A stretch of 64,000 bases of DNA from positions 4,885,001 through 4,949,000 of the forward strand of contig JAITYX010000012.1 in the NCBI GenBank assembly GCA_021018815.1. The letters run 5' to 3'. How positions within the stretch are numbered: position 1 is the stretch's first letter; each line of letters starts with the position of its first letter. This DNA comes from Talinum fruticosum (Eukaryota; Streptophyta; Magnoliopsida; Caryophyllales; Talinaceae). Made by a program: the position numbers and the translations under genes. Shown piece after piece: positions 1 through 9,095 of the stretch. The notes beneath the pieces were generated by a model. It was not told the DNA's origin. It made no database searches and saw only the letters and a program-made list of their open reading frames with translations.

Positions 1-575
1 CCTAACGACGGAAATGGAAAAAATAGCGACGGATTTTTGAAAAATTAATTTTTTAATTTTTTTATTTAGCGACTGAATCAATCCGTCACCGATTCTGTCG
101 CTAAATCTAATTTTTTATTATTTTTTACTTAGCGACGAAATCAGTTCGTCGCTAAATCTCATTTTTAATTTTTTTTAAATAGCTACGGAATTATTCCATC
201 GTTAATTCCATCGCTAATTCAAAAATTTAAAAATTTTAAATTTCACCGCCTATTTTAATTTCAAAAATTATAAAATTTTTCAAATTTAAATTAGCGACGG
301 AAAATTCCGTCGCTAATCTAAAATTTTCAAAATTTAAACGTGCCGCCCATTTTCATTTTTCAAATATATAAAATATTTCAAATTTTTAGTTAGCGACATG
401 CACCAATCCGTCCCTAATTCGTCGCTAACTCGAAATTTGAAAAATTTTAGGTTGGTAAGCTATTAAATTTTTTTCCAGTTTGAAAATTTTAAAATTTTTA
501 ATTTGCGACGGACGATTCCGTCGCTAACTAAATTTTTAAGTAGCGACTGATCGTGTCTGTCGCTAATCCGTCGTT
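1..575. repeat. Subterminal GCGACGGA/TCCGTCGC array, left
   Basis: Degenerate direct and inverted copies of TTAGCGACGGA and TCCGTCGCTAA are separated by A/T runs. Neighbouring opposed copies form short palindromes, for example near 295-315. In En/Spm such arrays bind TNPA; that role is inferred here. Confidence 0.8.
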
Positions 576-674
576 ATTTTGCAAATAAAAGCCCGACTTC
601 AACGGGACTCTGCAAATTAGTAAGGAGAGATGGATTGAGAATTAGAGAGAAGTGAGAGCATGAGAGAAGGAAGG

Positions 675-749
675 GGCCACCACCGCCACCGCCGCCACCG
701 CCGCCACTCGCCACAGCCACCGCCGCCACCGCCACCGCCACCGCCGCCA
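675..749. repeat. GCC/ACC trinucleotide-type microsatellite
   Basis: About 75 bases of almost pure CCACCG/CCGCCA repeat in the centre of CACTA-1, next to a GA-rich stretch. In frame it would read as Pro/His/Arg low complexity, but there is no sustained reading frame around it. The rest of 600-1200 has AT-rich sequence and no recognisable gene. Confidence 0.85.
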
Positions 750-1224
750 ACTAATCACCTTTAACATCTTGTAGGTATACTTTCTCCATCCTCCCTCTTT
801 GTTGATTGTGTTTATAATTTACTTTGTTTACCATAAAATTTCGGATTTTAGAGGATTTGATATAATTTATTTTAATAGGCATGGTTGGAATGAAAATGAG
901 GTAGAAGATAAAGATAATGAGAAACAGGAAGAAGAAGAGGAAAAGGAAGATGAAGAACATAACTTGTGTTTGTAAATAATGTAATACTCTTGTTTTTTTT
1001 TTTCAATTAGTTTTTATGGATGTTGGTGAATTGAAGTTGGATTATTTATGATTTTTGTGTTTGTATATGATTTTTGTGTTTGTATATGATTTTTGTGTTT
1101 GAATTGAAGTTGAATTTGAGGTTGTTATGATGCCGGATTATTTGAATTTGTATTCGTTCAAGATTTTTGTATTAAACACTCGAAAATACAGAATATTGTT
1201 GATGTTTTTTAAAAAATTGGCGAT

Positions 1225-1475
1225 GAATCAGCGAACGGATTTTTGCGATTCTGTCGCTGATTAGCTACGGATTAGCGACGGAATTTGATTCCGTCGCTAA
1301 TCCAATCAGCGACGGAACAAGAAATGCCGTCGCTGATTCGAATAGCGACTGAATCGCAAAAATCCGTCGCTGATTTTTAGCAATGCGAAAATCAGCGACG
1401 GAATTTTTCTGTCGCTAATTCCGTCGCTAATTAAGAAATTCCGTCGCTAAATTACCTTTTTCCGTCGCTATATGG
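1225..1475. repeat. Subterminal GCGACGGA/TCCGTCGC array, right
   Basis: Same motif as the left array, at least ten copies in both orientations, running to within about 15 bases of the CACTA terminus. Confidence 0.8.
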
Positions 1476-1581
1476 CGATTTTCTAGTAGTGATCAATTTA
1501 AAAAGTAAATCATATTGTAAGCATTTTGTTTTCATTTTATAATATTAAAGAAGAAGCTTGAATCATTATTTAATACTTACT

Positions 1582-1964
1582 CTTTCGCTATCGAAAATAT
1601 TTTGTTCCTAGGTCCAGACTTGGTGGGTCTCCCGAGTAGGTTGGGAGATCTCTTCAAAAGGTTGAGATATAGGATGAGAGATCCCTTGAGAAGGATGATA
1701 AGCCTCAGGCGTAAGCGTGGGCATAGTACCATATGAAAGTTAGGTAGGTTGAATGTCATGTAATTGATTATGCAATTGGGAATGACCTTGAAAAGGTGGG
1801 GAATTTTTAGGCATTGAGGTTTGAATATGACCAGTTGATGTAGGGGACATAATGGGTGAAGGAGAAGATGATGTAGGAGTTCCATGAGAAGAAGTGGAAG
1901 TAAAAACGAAATCTTTTCTTAGTGACACCCCTCGAATAGTAGAAGATCGATTTTTCTCCGCCAT
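1582..1964 (-). pseudogene. TNPA-like (Ptta/En-Spm) first exon, degenerate
   Basis: A minus-strand frame opens with MAEKNRSSTIRGVSLRKDF and continues through a Ser/Pro/Gln/His-rich stretch, with two in-frame stops before a good donor site: the exon reads GAAAGA followed by GTAAGT (boundary at 1582/1581). Low-complexity Pro/Gln-rich N-termini are usual for the TNPA/Ptta proteins that bind subterminal repeats of CACTA elements, and the gene lies directly downstream of a TNP2 remnant, where TNPA is expected. The DNA-binding core would be in later exons, lost through insertion of CACTA-1. The assignment rests mainly on position and composition. Confidence 0.45.
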
Positions 1965-2189
1965 CTTCAAAGTGAGTAAAAAAGAAAGAGACAAATAAAC
2001 ATAAAATTGACATTCAATATGCAAATATGACAAAGATTGTAGTTCATGTAGAATATTCAAACAACAAATACGCAAGTTATGCAAGTAGACAAGAGAATAA
2101 AGAGACAAGTAGGCAAAAGAACAAATACTTTAAATAACATAAATTAGTATCAAATAAAACAAGGTTGTCTTCATTAATAACCACAACTA

Positions 2190-2545
2190 CTGCATTAATA
2201 AAAAATCATCATCCTCCTCATCATCTTCGTCATCTTCAAGCTCTATATCATCTTCAACTTTTGTATCATCCATTTCAGTAAACTCCTCCTCCTCCTCCTC
2301 CTCCTCCTCATCATCATCATCATCCTTATTCACAAGAGGCACTCTTAGAATATTCCTATCAAGTACCTCATATCCATCATCCCTAAGATCTTCAATTTGA
2401 GTATCTTCTGTTGTGATAATAGCATCAGCCATACTCTCTTCTTGATGTGCATTCTTCAGTGTGTATTGACTATCCACTCTAGATCTAGGAGTTGATTTTA
2501 TAACAGCCCACCAATCTTGGTTATCTTTTCTCCTAACTGGATAAA
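2190..2545 (-). pseudogene. TNP2-type CACTA transposase, C-terminal fragment
   Basis: The minus-strand frame starts near 2545 with WWAVIKSTPRSRVDSQYTL, matching the end of the DUF4216 region of plant TNP2 transposases (family pattern WWAV-K-PRGR). An acidic tail follows with long runs of Asp and Glu, ending at 2190. Such tails are common in TNP2 proteins. The catalytic and DUF4218 parts are absent: upstream sequence (2546-3830) has no transposase frame. On its own the acidic frame could be mistaken for a small nuclear protein gene; the WWAV motif and neighbours argue otherwise. Confidence 0.6.
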
Positions 2546-3835
2546 GTGCGTGGGCGGGGCGGGTGGGGGAATTGGGACCTTTCTCTCTTTGTCAAACAAC
2601 TTAATATGGTCCCGTTGATATTACATGAAACAACATGCTTTCTCCCTCTTACACATAAAAGTTAAGAAATTTGACCTTAGATACACGTAATGTAATGAGC
2701 TTTTTTATTGGCTGGAAAAAAAAACAATTGGAATGAAGTGGGTAGTATGCTTTTATCAAAGCATCAAATGGGCCACCTTTTGAAATTCTCAAGTGGGTAT
2801 TACACTCTAAAACAACCATTGAAATTTTCAACTGAAAATTCAAATGAAACAAGGATAAATAAATGAGTATACATAAGAATGAACAGACAACATTAAAATG
2901 TAACTTGAGAAAGCTATAAAACCTACAAATTAGCAGAGTTAAACATTACCTCATCCATATAGTAAGAGACAAAAATCCATTGGTACAACTAGAAGCTAAA
3001 AGTTTACATTATTCAAAGATTGGGGACACCCTTTCAAGTCACAAGATATGGTCATTCATTGGTTGCCCTCTATAAACTCAAGACTCCGGAACCCATCAAT
3101 ATTTTCACGTTGACCATAATTTAGGATGGGCTAAAATTCAAGTTACTATATATAACACTTTTTTTCATTTATTAAAACTCAATTTGTAGCATGTCACCAG
3201 ATTTATAGAATCATGTCCATGATTTATGACCAACCCCGTAATGGAGAGACTATTCTAGCAGCTTTGAGGCATGATTTTTAATTTAACTCATATTTCAAGA
3301 TAGTGTGTCCTAGTACATTAAACATATTTTAGTAGAACCTTTGATTTTTCTGTATCGTTTTCTTTTGCTTTTTTGCAATGTGAAAACTTATCAATGATTA
3401 AAAAAGGGAAAAAATTACGTTCGGACAGCAATAGATGGCTAAACATTGATCGATAGCAACTGGCAAACTCACAATTACTACTAAATTTCAACTAGCAAAC
3501 ACAAAAACTAAGGCAACGAAAACCCCTTCTCGGAGCATCTCATATGACAAACCAAAATCAAAAGCACATCATATAATTTTAGCAATACATTTCAATATCC
3601 TACTCCACGGCAGGATTGTCAACTAACATAAATTTAAATTTACATAATGTTCCATCGAGACATAGAGCCATTGGCCCATGACATGCACTTTGACCATAAT
3701 TGGATTTTCACGTTGCTAGATTCAAATTTAATCACCTAAAGCTAAAGGCGTACTAAACCCAAGTACTAATCGGAGAATTCAGTGCGATTTATCGAGAATT
3801 CATGTACAAAACCCAAAAACCTATCCAATTCAGAT
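2546..3835. other. Non-coding interior of CACTA-2
   Basis: AT-rich sequence without a sustained frame on either strand and without a recognisable domain. It probably represents decayed intron, UTR and deleted transposase sequence between the TNP2 tail and the 5' GC-rich repeats. Confidence 0.5.
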
Positions 3836-3839
3836 TTAG

Positions 3840-4440
3840 ATAGAAAAGGGAGGGAGGAAGGAAGCTACCCGCCGGTGGAGGATTCGCCCGCCATGGAGTC
3901 GTCGAACGCTCGCTGGTGTCTCCGGCCACGTTGAAGCTGAATGTCAAAGTTTCATGGTCGCAATCAGATTGAGACGGACGAGGGAGGGAGGGGAGGGATG
4001 GAGGTAACTCGCCGTTGGAGGAGTCGTCTGCCGTGGAGTCGCCCGATGCCGGTGGAGTCTCCGGCCATGCCGCCCTAAAGGTCGGACCGTGAGAAAAAGC
4101 TCGATTTAGATCGAGACCGAATAGGGAGTGAGGGAGGGAGGGGGACACACCTGCCACTGGAGTCGCCGCCAGCCATGCAATCTCTAGCCGCTGTGGAGTC
4201 GTTGGCCGCTGCAAGCGTCGCCGGCACAATGATGCCTGAAGGTCGAGCGAGTGAGAGAAAGAGATATGGAGCGAGAGAGACAAGTGTGGGGGACACACCT
4301 ACCACTGTCTTCGCCACCAACCGCGGAAGTTCTGGCTGCCGCAGCGTCACCAGCCGTAATCAGGCCCGACGGTGAGAGCGATTGAGAGAGAGATGGAGAG
4401 TGAGAGAGAGGCTGCGAGGGTTTGGTCACAAAATCAGGCC
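3840..4440. repeat. GC-rich degenerate tandem repeat, about four units of 130-150 bp
   Basis: Units begin near 3860, 3998, 4145 and 4285. Each has a GGAGTCG-CC-CCATG-like core, a CTCCGGCC or equivalent segment, then a purine tail such as GAGGGAGGGAGG or GAGAGAGAGA. Long Pro/Ser-rich minus-strand frames here are explained by repeat composition. The array lies just inside the 5' subterminal region, where GC-rich, CpG-rich repeated DNA is typical of En/Spm first exons or downstream control regions. Confidence 0.65.
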
Positions 4441-4728
4441 CCGACGGTGAAAGCTTTGTAACTCAATAATAGGTAATAAAGTAGCTTAACCAATTTTGTG
4501 ACCATAATTAAATTATTTTATGGTCACAAAATTAGTCACAAAACTTTAAAATTTTAATTTTGTGACTGATTTTAAATTGGTCATAAAAGTAGTCATAAAA
4601 TGTGACCGAATTTCTCACTACTCGATAATTTGGTCATAAATTTTGACCATTTATAAGTGGCCACAAAAATGGTCACAAATTGTGACTGTTATTATTCGAT
4701 CACAAAATTGCGGTCACAAAATCCAATA
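4440..4728. repeat. CACTA-2 subterminal TGTGAC/GTCACA array
   Basis: Dense copies of GGTCACAAAAT, TTTGTGAC and variants in both orientations occupy the last 290 bases before the CACTA terminus. This fits transposase-binding repeats and is a different motif from that of CACTA-1, so the two belong to different families. Confidence 0.75.
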
Positions 4729-4743
4729 TTTCTAGTAGGGTTA

Positions 4744-5280
4744 GCTTGAGCTGGAGTCTTATTAAACAGGGCCCCTTCATTAGCAACATCTACCATATTT
4801 TGTTCTATTGGCAATAAACTTTAATAAAAATATTAAATCAATAAATGCTCAAAAATTTGACGTTGGGGACAATTAGCATATAATTCATTAAAATGGTTCA
4901 AATATTCATAAAAGTCTCCCTAGTCATTTGTTTATCGCCACAAATTTCCTTTGCAATGGACCCAATCCTAGATACAGGAAAAATTTCTCTAAAAAGCTTT
5001 GTGAACTTGGGTCCATGTAGCGAATATTACATGGAGTAGGTAATAGAACTAATCTTTAACCTTATCCTAAAGTAAAAGGGAAAGGCTCTCAACTTAATTT
5101 GGTCTTGGGTGATTCCCTTAAGTTGCATGGTGGAACATGTAATAATAAACTCATTGATTTGAGGATATGGGTATTCCCAGACAGTCCATGAAATTTAGGT
5201 AACAAATTTCAAAATTCGGAGTTCGGTTTTAGTGGTTGATCCAATGTAGGATATGAAATAGGCGAAGTTGTGTATCCAAG
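4744..5280 (-). pseudogene. Ty3/gypsy gag fragment (Athila/Tat-like)
   Basis: Minus-strand frames, with shifts, give LLPKFHGLSGN near the right end, then IKLRAFPFTL, FLEKFFPVSRIGSI and finally VDVANEGALFNKTPAQA at the left edge. This is the order of conserved blocks in the capsid region of Athila/Tat-type gag proteins, which package element RNA. The frame is broken by several stops. The left end is cut exactly at the CACTA-2 terminus and the right end at the copia B LTR, so both elements landed in the same old gypsy copy. Confidence 0.7.
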
Positions 5281-6903
5281 TGAAGGTTTGCTCGGGGAGA
5301 GTCTCGTGTCAACCTAGAGGGGGTGAATAGGGTGATGGAAGTTTTTCGTGAAAACGTTAGCTCTTTTGCCAAAGAAGAGACAGAGATAGACTCCGAGTCA
5401 ATCAGCGAGGTCGAAAAGTATGGACTCGTAAATGCTATCACGAATAAGTAAACAAGATAAGCGGGAGCTATAAAACCGTCCGAGTCTAGAATGAACTCGG
5501 AAAGATAATACTTAGAGATTACGTGGAAACCCTCCCGGGGCGGAAAACCACGGACCGTGCTAATCCAAGCACGAAGTCAAATCCACTATTTTGAGTCCAC
5601 AAAATATCGTGAACTGATCGAACCCGAGTTGCTCCCTTAGACAACTCTTTACAAGTTTTCCTAGACTCGAAATTCCCTTATCTCGATCTAGTACTTCCTA
5701 GCTGAGATAACCCTTACAGCTAGGGACAACTAAGCCGAGTTAACCCTCACGGCTTAGTCAAGGGATCTTACAGAGAAAGTAAGAAAGTGTTTGTAATCGA
5801 GTACAAGACCTTACAACTCGGAAAGTAAAGATTTACAGAGTGGGAGTTGTAAGTAGAAGATTGAGAATAAATACAATGACTTTTCTCAAGTACGTGTATT
5901 AACAATAATTTCGGCAATCTTCAAGTCTTGTGAGGTGGCTTCTTTTATAGATGACCAGGTAGAGTAGCCGTTATCTTCATCTCGTTAACCGAGAGTCCTT
6001 TGTGACCATTGACGAAGCTTTCGAGTCACTCGGAAAGTATCCGTTGTAATGTGAACGTTGGACAACGGTTTAAACTCTCTTGGAAGTCCCAAAACCACTA
6101 GCGGTGTCTTGAAAGATAAGGTGGAAACCACCGTTAAGCTTAGCGTTCCAGCTTTTCAGATTTGGAAACAGACAGCCCCGACACAATCTTTTGGGACTGG
6201 AGTAGAGAAGGTGAAAAGCCATGTCTACTGGTGATTTGACGTTCGAGCCGGTTACTTTTGTAGTTTGAAAAGTGTGTCTGCTGGTGATTTGACTTTCGAA
6301 GCCTCGTTACTTTTGTAGTTTGAAAAGTGTATCCTCGATTGAATAACCTATAAAAGTAAATCAATTTTGGTTCTCAAAGTATACAATACTTTGGTCCAAG
6401 ATTAGACACATAATAAAATAATTACGATAATTAAGCAACCGATTATCCGAGTCGAAACGAAATGGAATTTTTCCGAGTCTAATATCCATGTAACTCAAAA
6501 TTCCATCGAGCTAGTCCGAGCAAAGAATCAAGTTAAGTAAAGAACATCGAGTGATATACCTTGATATAGACTAAGCATGAAACAGACTGGGAGTACCGAC
6601 TTCAACAAGATAGACCTTTTAGAAAGGAGTCGGATCCGAGCGGAATACCAGTCGATTCAACGATGCGATAAATCTAAGTGATGAGGGACTCAAAAGTGAG
6701 TGAGATACGCATATCGGTTTTCGAGTTACGCAAGAGATACAAGAAGTAAAAGCTATATCACTTAGAGAAGATACCATATCACTCGGAAAAGTTTCTAAGA
6801 TACAGAGAATGCCATGGAATCAAAACTCTATAAGTATGAGATTGTTATACCCGATTCCTTTTATGCAACTCGGAAAAGTATTGAGTAGTGTCTCGAGTCT
6901 TCA
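5281..6903 (-). repeat. 3' LTR of copia B
   Basis: Plus-strand sequence starts TGAAGGTTTGCTCGGGGAGA and ends CTCGAGTCTTCA, so the LTR has the TGAAG...CTTCA termini seen in copia E. Length is 1623 bp against 1557 bp for E. It shares with E the pyrimidine-rich leader, TATA region and the block containing ACCCTATTCACCCCC in reverse. Many ACTCGG/CCGAGT hexamers are present. Confidence 0.85.
5943..5950 (-). promoter_or_regulatory. LTR TATA box of copia B
   Basis: Minus strand reads TCATCTATAAAAGAAGCCACC, matching the TATA region of the E LTR (TCATCTATAAATAGAAGCC at 55674-55692). It would direct transcription from the LTR U3/R junction. Confidence 0.55.
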
Positions 6904-6916
6904 ATCTCCCCTTTTT
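6904..6916 (-). other. Polypurine tract next to the 3' LTR of copia B
   Basis: Minus strand reads CATCAAAAAGGGGAGAT directly before the LTR, the primer site for plus-strand DNA synthesis. A second copy-like GGGGGAGAAATAG motif occurs upstream at 7200-7212 beside a long A/T run. Repeated PPT-like motifs upstream of the 3' LTR are a described Sirevirus feature. Confidence 0.75.
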
Positions 6917-7349
6917 GATGAAAGGCATTCCGTACTTAGACAGTAAACTTTGTTAGTGAAAAAGATCCGATTCCGAGTGGTTGCGCATGAGATGAGATGA
7001 GTAAGACAAACTTAGTGTATCGGAGCAAAAAGTAAAGTATGCTTTATCAAGGAATTAATATTAACTCGTAAAAGCATGCTAACAATAATGAACTCGTAAA
7101 TTAATAATGAAATGCATTAGTCCATTAAAGTTAAAAAGAAATACATTCAAAAGGAGGGAAAAACTACCCCTAAACAAGACAACAAGTTTTTCTAACTCTA
7201 TTTCTCCCCCTTGCCTTTTAGCAAAAAAAAAAAAAACCAACAAAAAGAAGGGAAGAAAAGAACAATTAGTACAACTTTGATGTCCGGACAAAAGAAAGAA
7301 AATGAAAATCTCTCGTAAAGAAGAATCGGCAGATTGAGGAATTGTGACT

Positions 7350-8962
7350 CAGTGCATGGCGCCTACGAGGGAAAAGGGGATTTTTGAGTGGAAGCGGAGG
7401 GGTTGGAGGTGCACCGGCACTGGAAGGATCTTGATGATGTGCTTGAACGCGGCGGAGGGAGAACCGGTATGATCGTCGAGGCTCAGCTCTAAGTGGCCGA
7501 CCCGAACGAGTGGATCGAGGGGTTCTTCCCTTTGGACCTCGAAGCCTGGAGGGGCTGCTTTGGGTGACCCGCTGGTGCAGCTAGGTCTTCGACCCACCTG
7601 CATCGCTCGTCCGAGCCGAGTACTACTATCTCGAGCGTGTGGAGCGGTCGACCCTCAACAGCTTCCCACTGCTTCTTCCTGGTGTTCCTCCCCTTGCTCG
7701 GATGGAGCCGCCTCAGCCTGTAGGCTCCTCGGCGTCTGCCGCTTCGCATCTGCAGCCTTCTTCTTCTTCTTCCCCGCTGTCCGAGGAGGTCGGACTCAGG
7801 CTCGAAGACGCTTCGGACGCGTCCGAGTCACCAAGGTCTTGAGCCGCCTTGGACCTTCTCTCTCGAGGAGCTCGATCAGCTCCTTCGCTCCTGCACCAGC
7901 TCCCTCATCTCAAGAATCGAGACTGCTGCTCTCGGATTTGGGATTGGGAGGTCTTTTGGTTGATGTTGAGATTTTGGATGGCAAGTTTGAAAGACTGGAG
8001 CGTGTCCTGGAAAACAAGTGGACATAGAGCTGATTTTGTCCATAAAAACGGGGACAAAAGAGCAGAGAGAGATTTGGAGGCACCTGAGGTAGAGGCACCA
8101 ACAGGTGGAGAGGGAGAGAGAGGGGTGGATTTCGAGTCCGAGGCGGAGAAGGAGGCCTCCGCTCCGAGTTGTGTACCTAGACACCGAGTTCGGTTTCCGG
8201 TATCCGTACCCTGAAGTTTCTTTTTGCCATCAACAACGGCAGCTTCGCACACAGCGTTGGGGTCCGAGGGGAGAGGAACTTGGAATTGTTTGAAGACAAG
8301 GGTGAGAAGAGCACCGAAAGGAAGAGAGGTGTTCTTCTTGGTTTGAAGTTGAGCTGGCACAGCGGCCATCTACTCAATTATGGAGGGGAAGAGGTCTACT
8401 TCGTAGCCCTCAAGAATGTCAAAAAGAAATTTTAAATGCTTGGAGTTGGGGTTCTCCTTGCTAGAATGCTGAGAGAAAAAGGTTCTCATCAGCAGAAAGC
8501 ATAGAAGCCGTGCTTTTGACTTCAATCGGGTCACCGAAAAGTTTTTCCGGGACTCGGGGAATTCTTTGGCATATTTTTCAAAGAAGTCGTGGGTGACTTC
8601 AATGAAAGGAATGGGGTTGCTGTTCAAGAAGAGAGAGGAGACCTTGAACAGGCGGTAGAGGAAAGAGGTGTTTATTCGAACAGTGATGTTCGAACCCGGA
8701 GGTTAGAACATTTTCTCGAGCGAGTGAGGTGAGTGTAGAACTCGAAACGAGTTCGGGATAGATGAACTCGCTGAAACAAAGAAAGTTGTATGCCCCGATG
8801 GTTTGAATGTGTGCCAACCATGAAAATAAAGAACTTGTCGTCTTGCGTAAGATGCTCGGGTGACAATGGTTTTGGAGGGGGTTGAGTTTTCCGGTGTTTT
8901 GGTGCGAGGCTTTTGGCGGAGGAGGAGACTCGAAAGTCGGGATGGTAACCTCTTTGAGGCAT
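7350..8962 (-). pseudogene. Extra post-pol gene of copia B
   Basis: The start MPQRGYHPDF at 8962 aligns with MTKRGSHRDF of copia E (61682). Frames then shift. Conserved blocks follow in order: a basic/Pro-rich N-terminus, SPEHLTQDDKFF, EFYTHLT, NSNPIPFIEVTHDFFEKYAKEF, the block ARLLCFLLMRTFFSQHSSKE, LFDILEGYEVDLFPSIIE, TSLPFGALLTLVFKQF, and an acidic/charged C-terminal part with a likely coiled coil. The gene lies between pol and the 3' LTR, as in E and C2. The EFYTHLT area resembles the 'putative plant transposon protein' domain family, which is tentative. Function is unknown; an envelope-like or regulatory role is only positional inference. No clear signal peptide or membrane segment is visible. 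Confidence 0.65.
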
Positions 8963-9095
8963 TTTGAGAGGTGAAAGGAAAGATGAAACTTTTGAAGAAA
9001 AGAGAGGAAGAGGTAGATGAGAAGAAACGAAAAGAGTAGAAGAAACAGATGAGAGCAATCGAAACTTACTTGAGATGACCTTTTTCGTCGGAAAA
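8963..9095 (-). promoter_or_regulatory. Pyrimidine-rich leader and donor-like site upstream of extra gene B
   Basis: Minus strand shows CATCTCAAGTAAGTTTCGAT with a donor-like GTAAG at 9069-9065, then about 100 bases rich in TCTT before the ATG. The same CATCTCAAGTAAG lies upstream of the gene in copia E (61557-61568). This may be an intron donor or just a conserved leader. Confidence 0.45.

Larger units (their letters stand above)
1..1491. mobile_element. CACTA-1, non-autonomous CACTA element (right end certain, left end outside or lost)
   Basis: The segment ends in TTTCTAGTAGTG (1480-1491), the reverse complement of a CACTA terminus; the next three bases, ATC, are the expected target duplication. 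Arrays of a short GCGACGGA/TCCGTCGC motif lie on both sides of a unique centre (about 600-1200), the layout of CACTA subterminal regions. Two arrays suggest a nearly whole short element with its left terminus just before base 1. No transposase is visible, so movement would need proteins from another copy. It sits in the TNPA-like gene of CACTA-2. Confidence 0.7.
1492..4740 (-). mobile_element. CACTA-2, truncated En/Spm-type transposon
   Basis: Its 5' terminus is at the right: the reverse complement of 4723-4740 reads CCCTACTAGAAATATTGG, a CACTA end with one changed base (CAC to CCC). Reading leftward on the minus strand come a TGTGAC-rich subterminal array, GC-rich tandem units, the C-terminus of a TNP2-type transposase, and a TNPA-like first exon cut by CACTA-1. 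Most of TNP2 is missing. The element lies inside a gypsy gag reading frame, whose codons resume at 4741-4743. Confidence 0.65.
5281..9095 (-). mobile_element. Copia B (Sirevirus-like), 3' portion
   Basis: From right to left on the minus strand: leader of the extra gene, the extra post-pol gene, two polypurine motifs and a full 3' LTR. The order and sequence parallel copia E at 61540-64000. Gag and pol are missing: similarity to E stops near 9095 and gives way to unrelated AT-rich DNA. The element lies in the gypsy gag fragment at 4744-5280. Confidence 0.8.

Noticed and set aside
751..960. Phe-rich minus-strand frame in CACTA-1 as a membrane protein
   Set aside because: It is antisense to a GA-rich stretch (890-960) and would be low complexity only.
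1..1491. CRISPR-like array of GCGACGGA motifs
   Set aside because: Repeats are short, in both orientations and irregularly spaced; the sequence is eukaryotic and ends in a CACTA terminus.
2190..2477. Acidic 96-residue frame as an independent nuclear protein gene
   Set aside because: Upstream codons in the same frame match the TNP2 C-terminus (WWAV), so the acidic part is a transposase tail.
3789..4430. Long Pro/Ser-rich minus-strand protein
   Set aside because: It is a product of four tandem GC-rich repeat units; several frames are open at once.
7350..8370. GC-rich overlapping frames on both strands as host genes
   Set aside because: The region aligns to the complement of 62280-63280 in copia E; it is the C-terminal half of the extra gene, and other frames are shadows.
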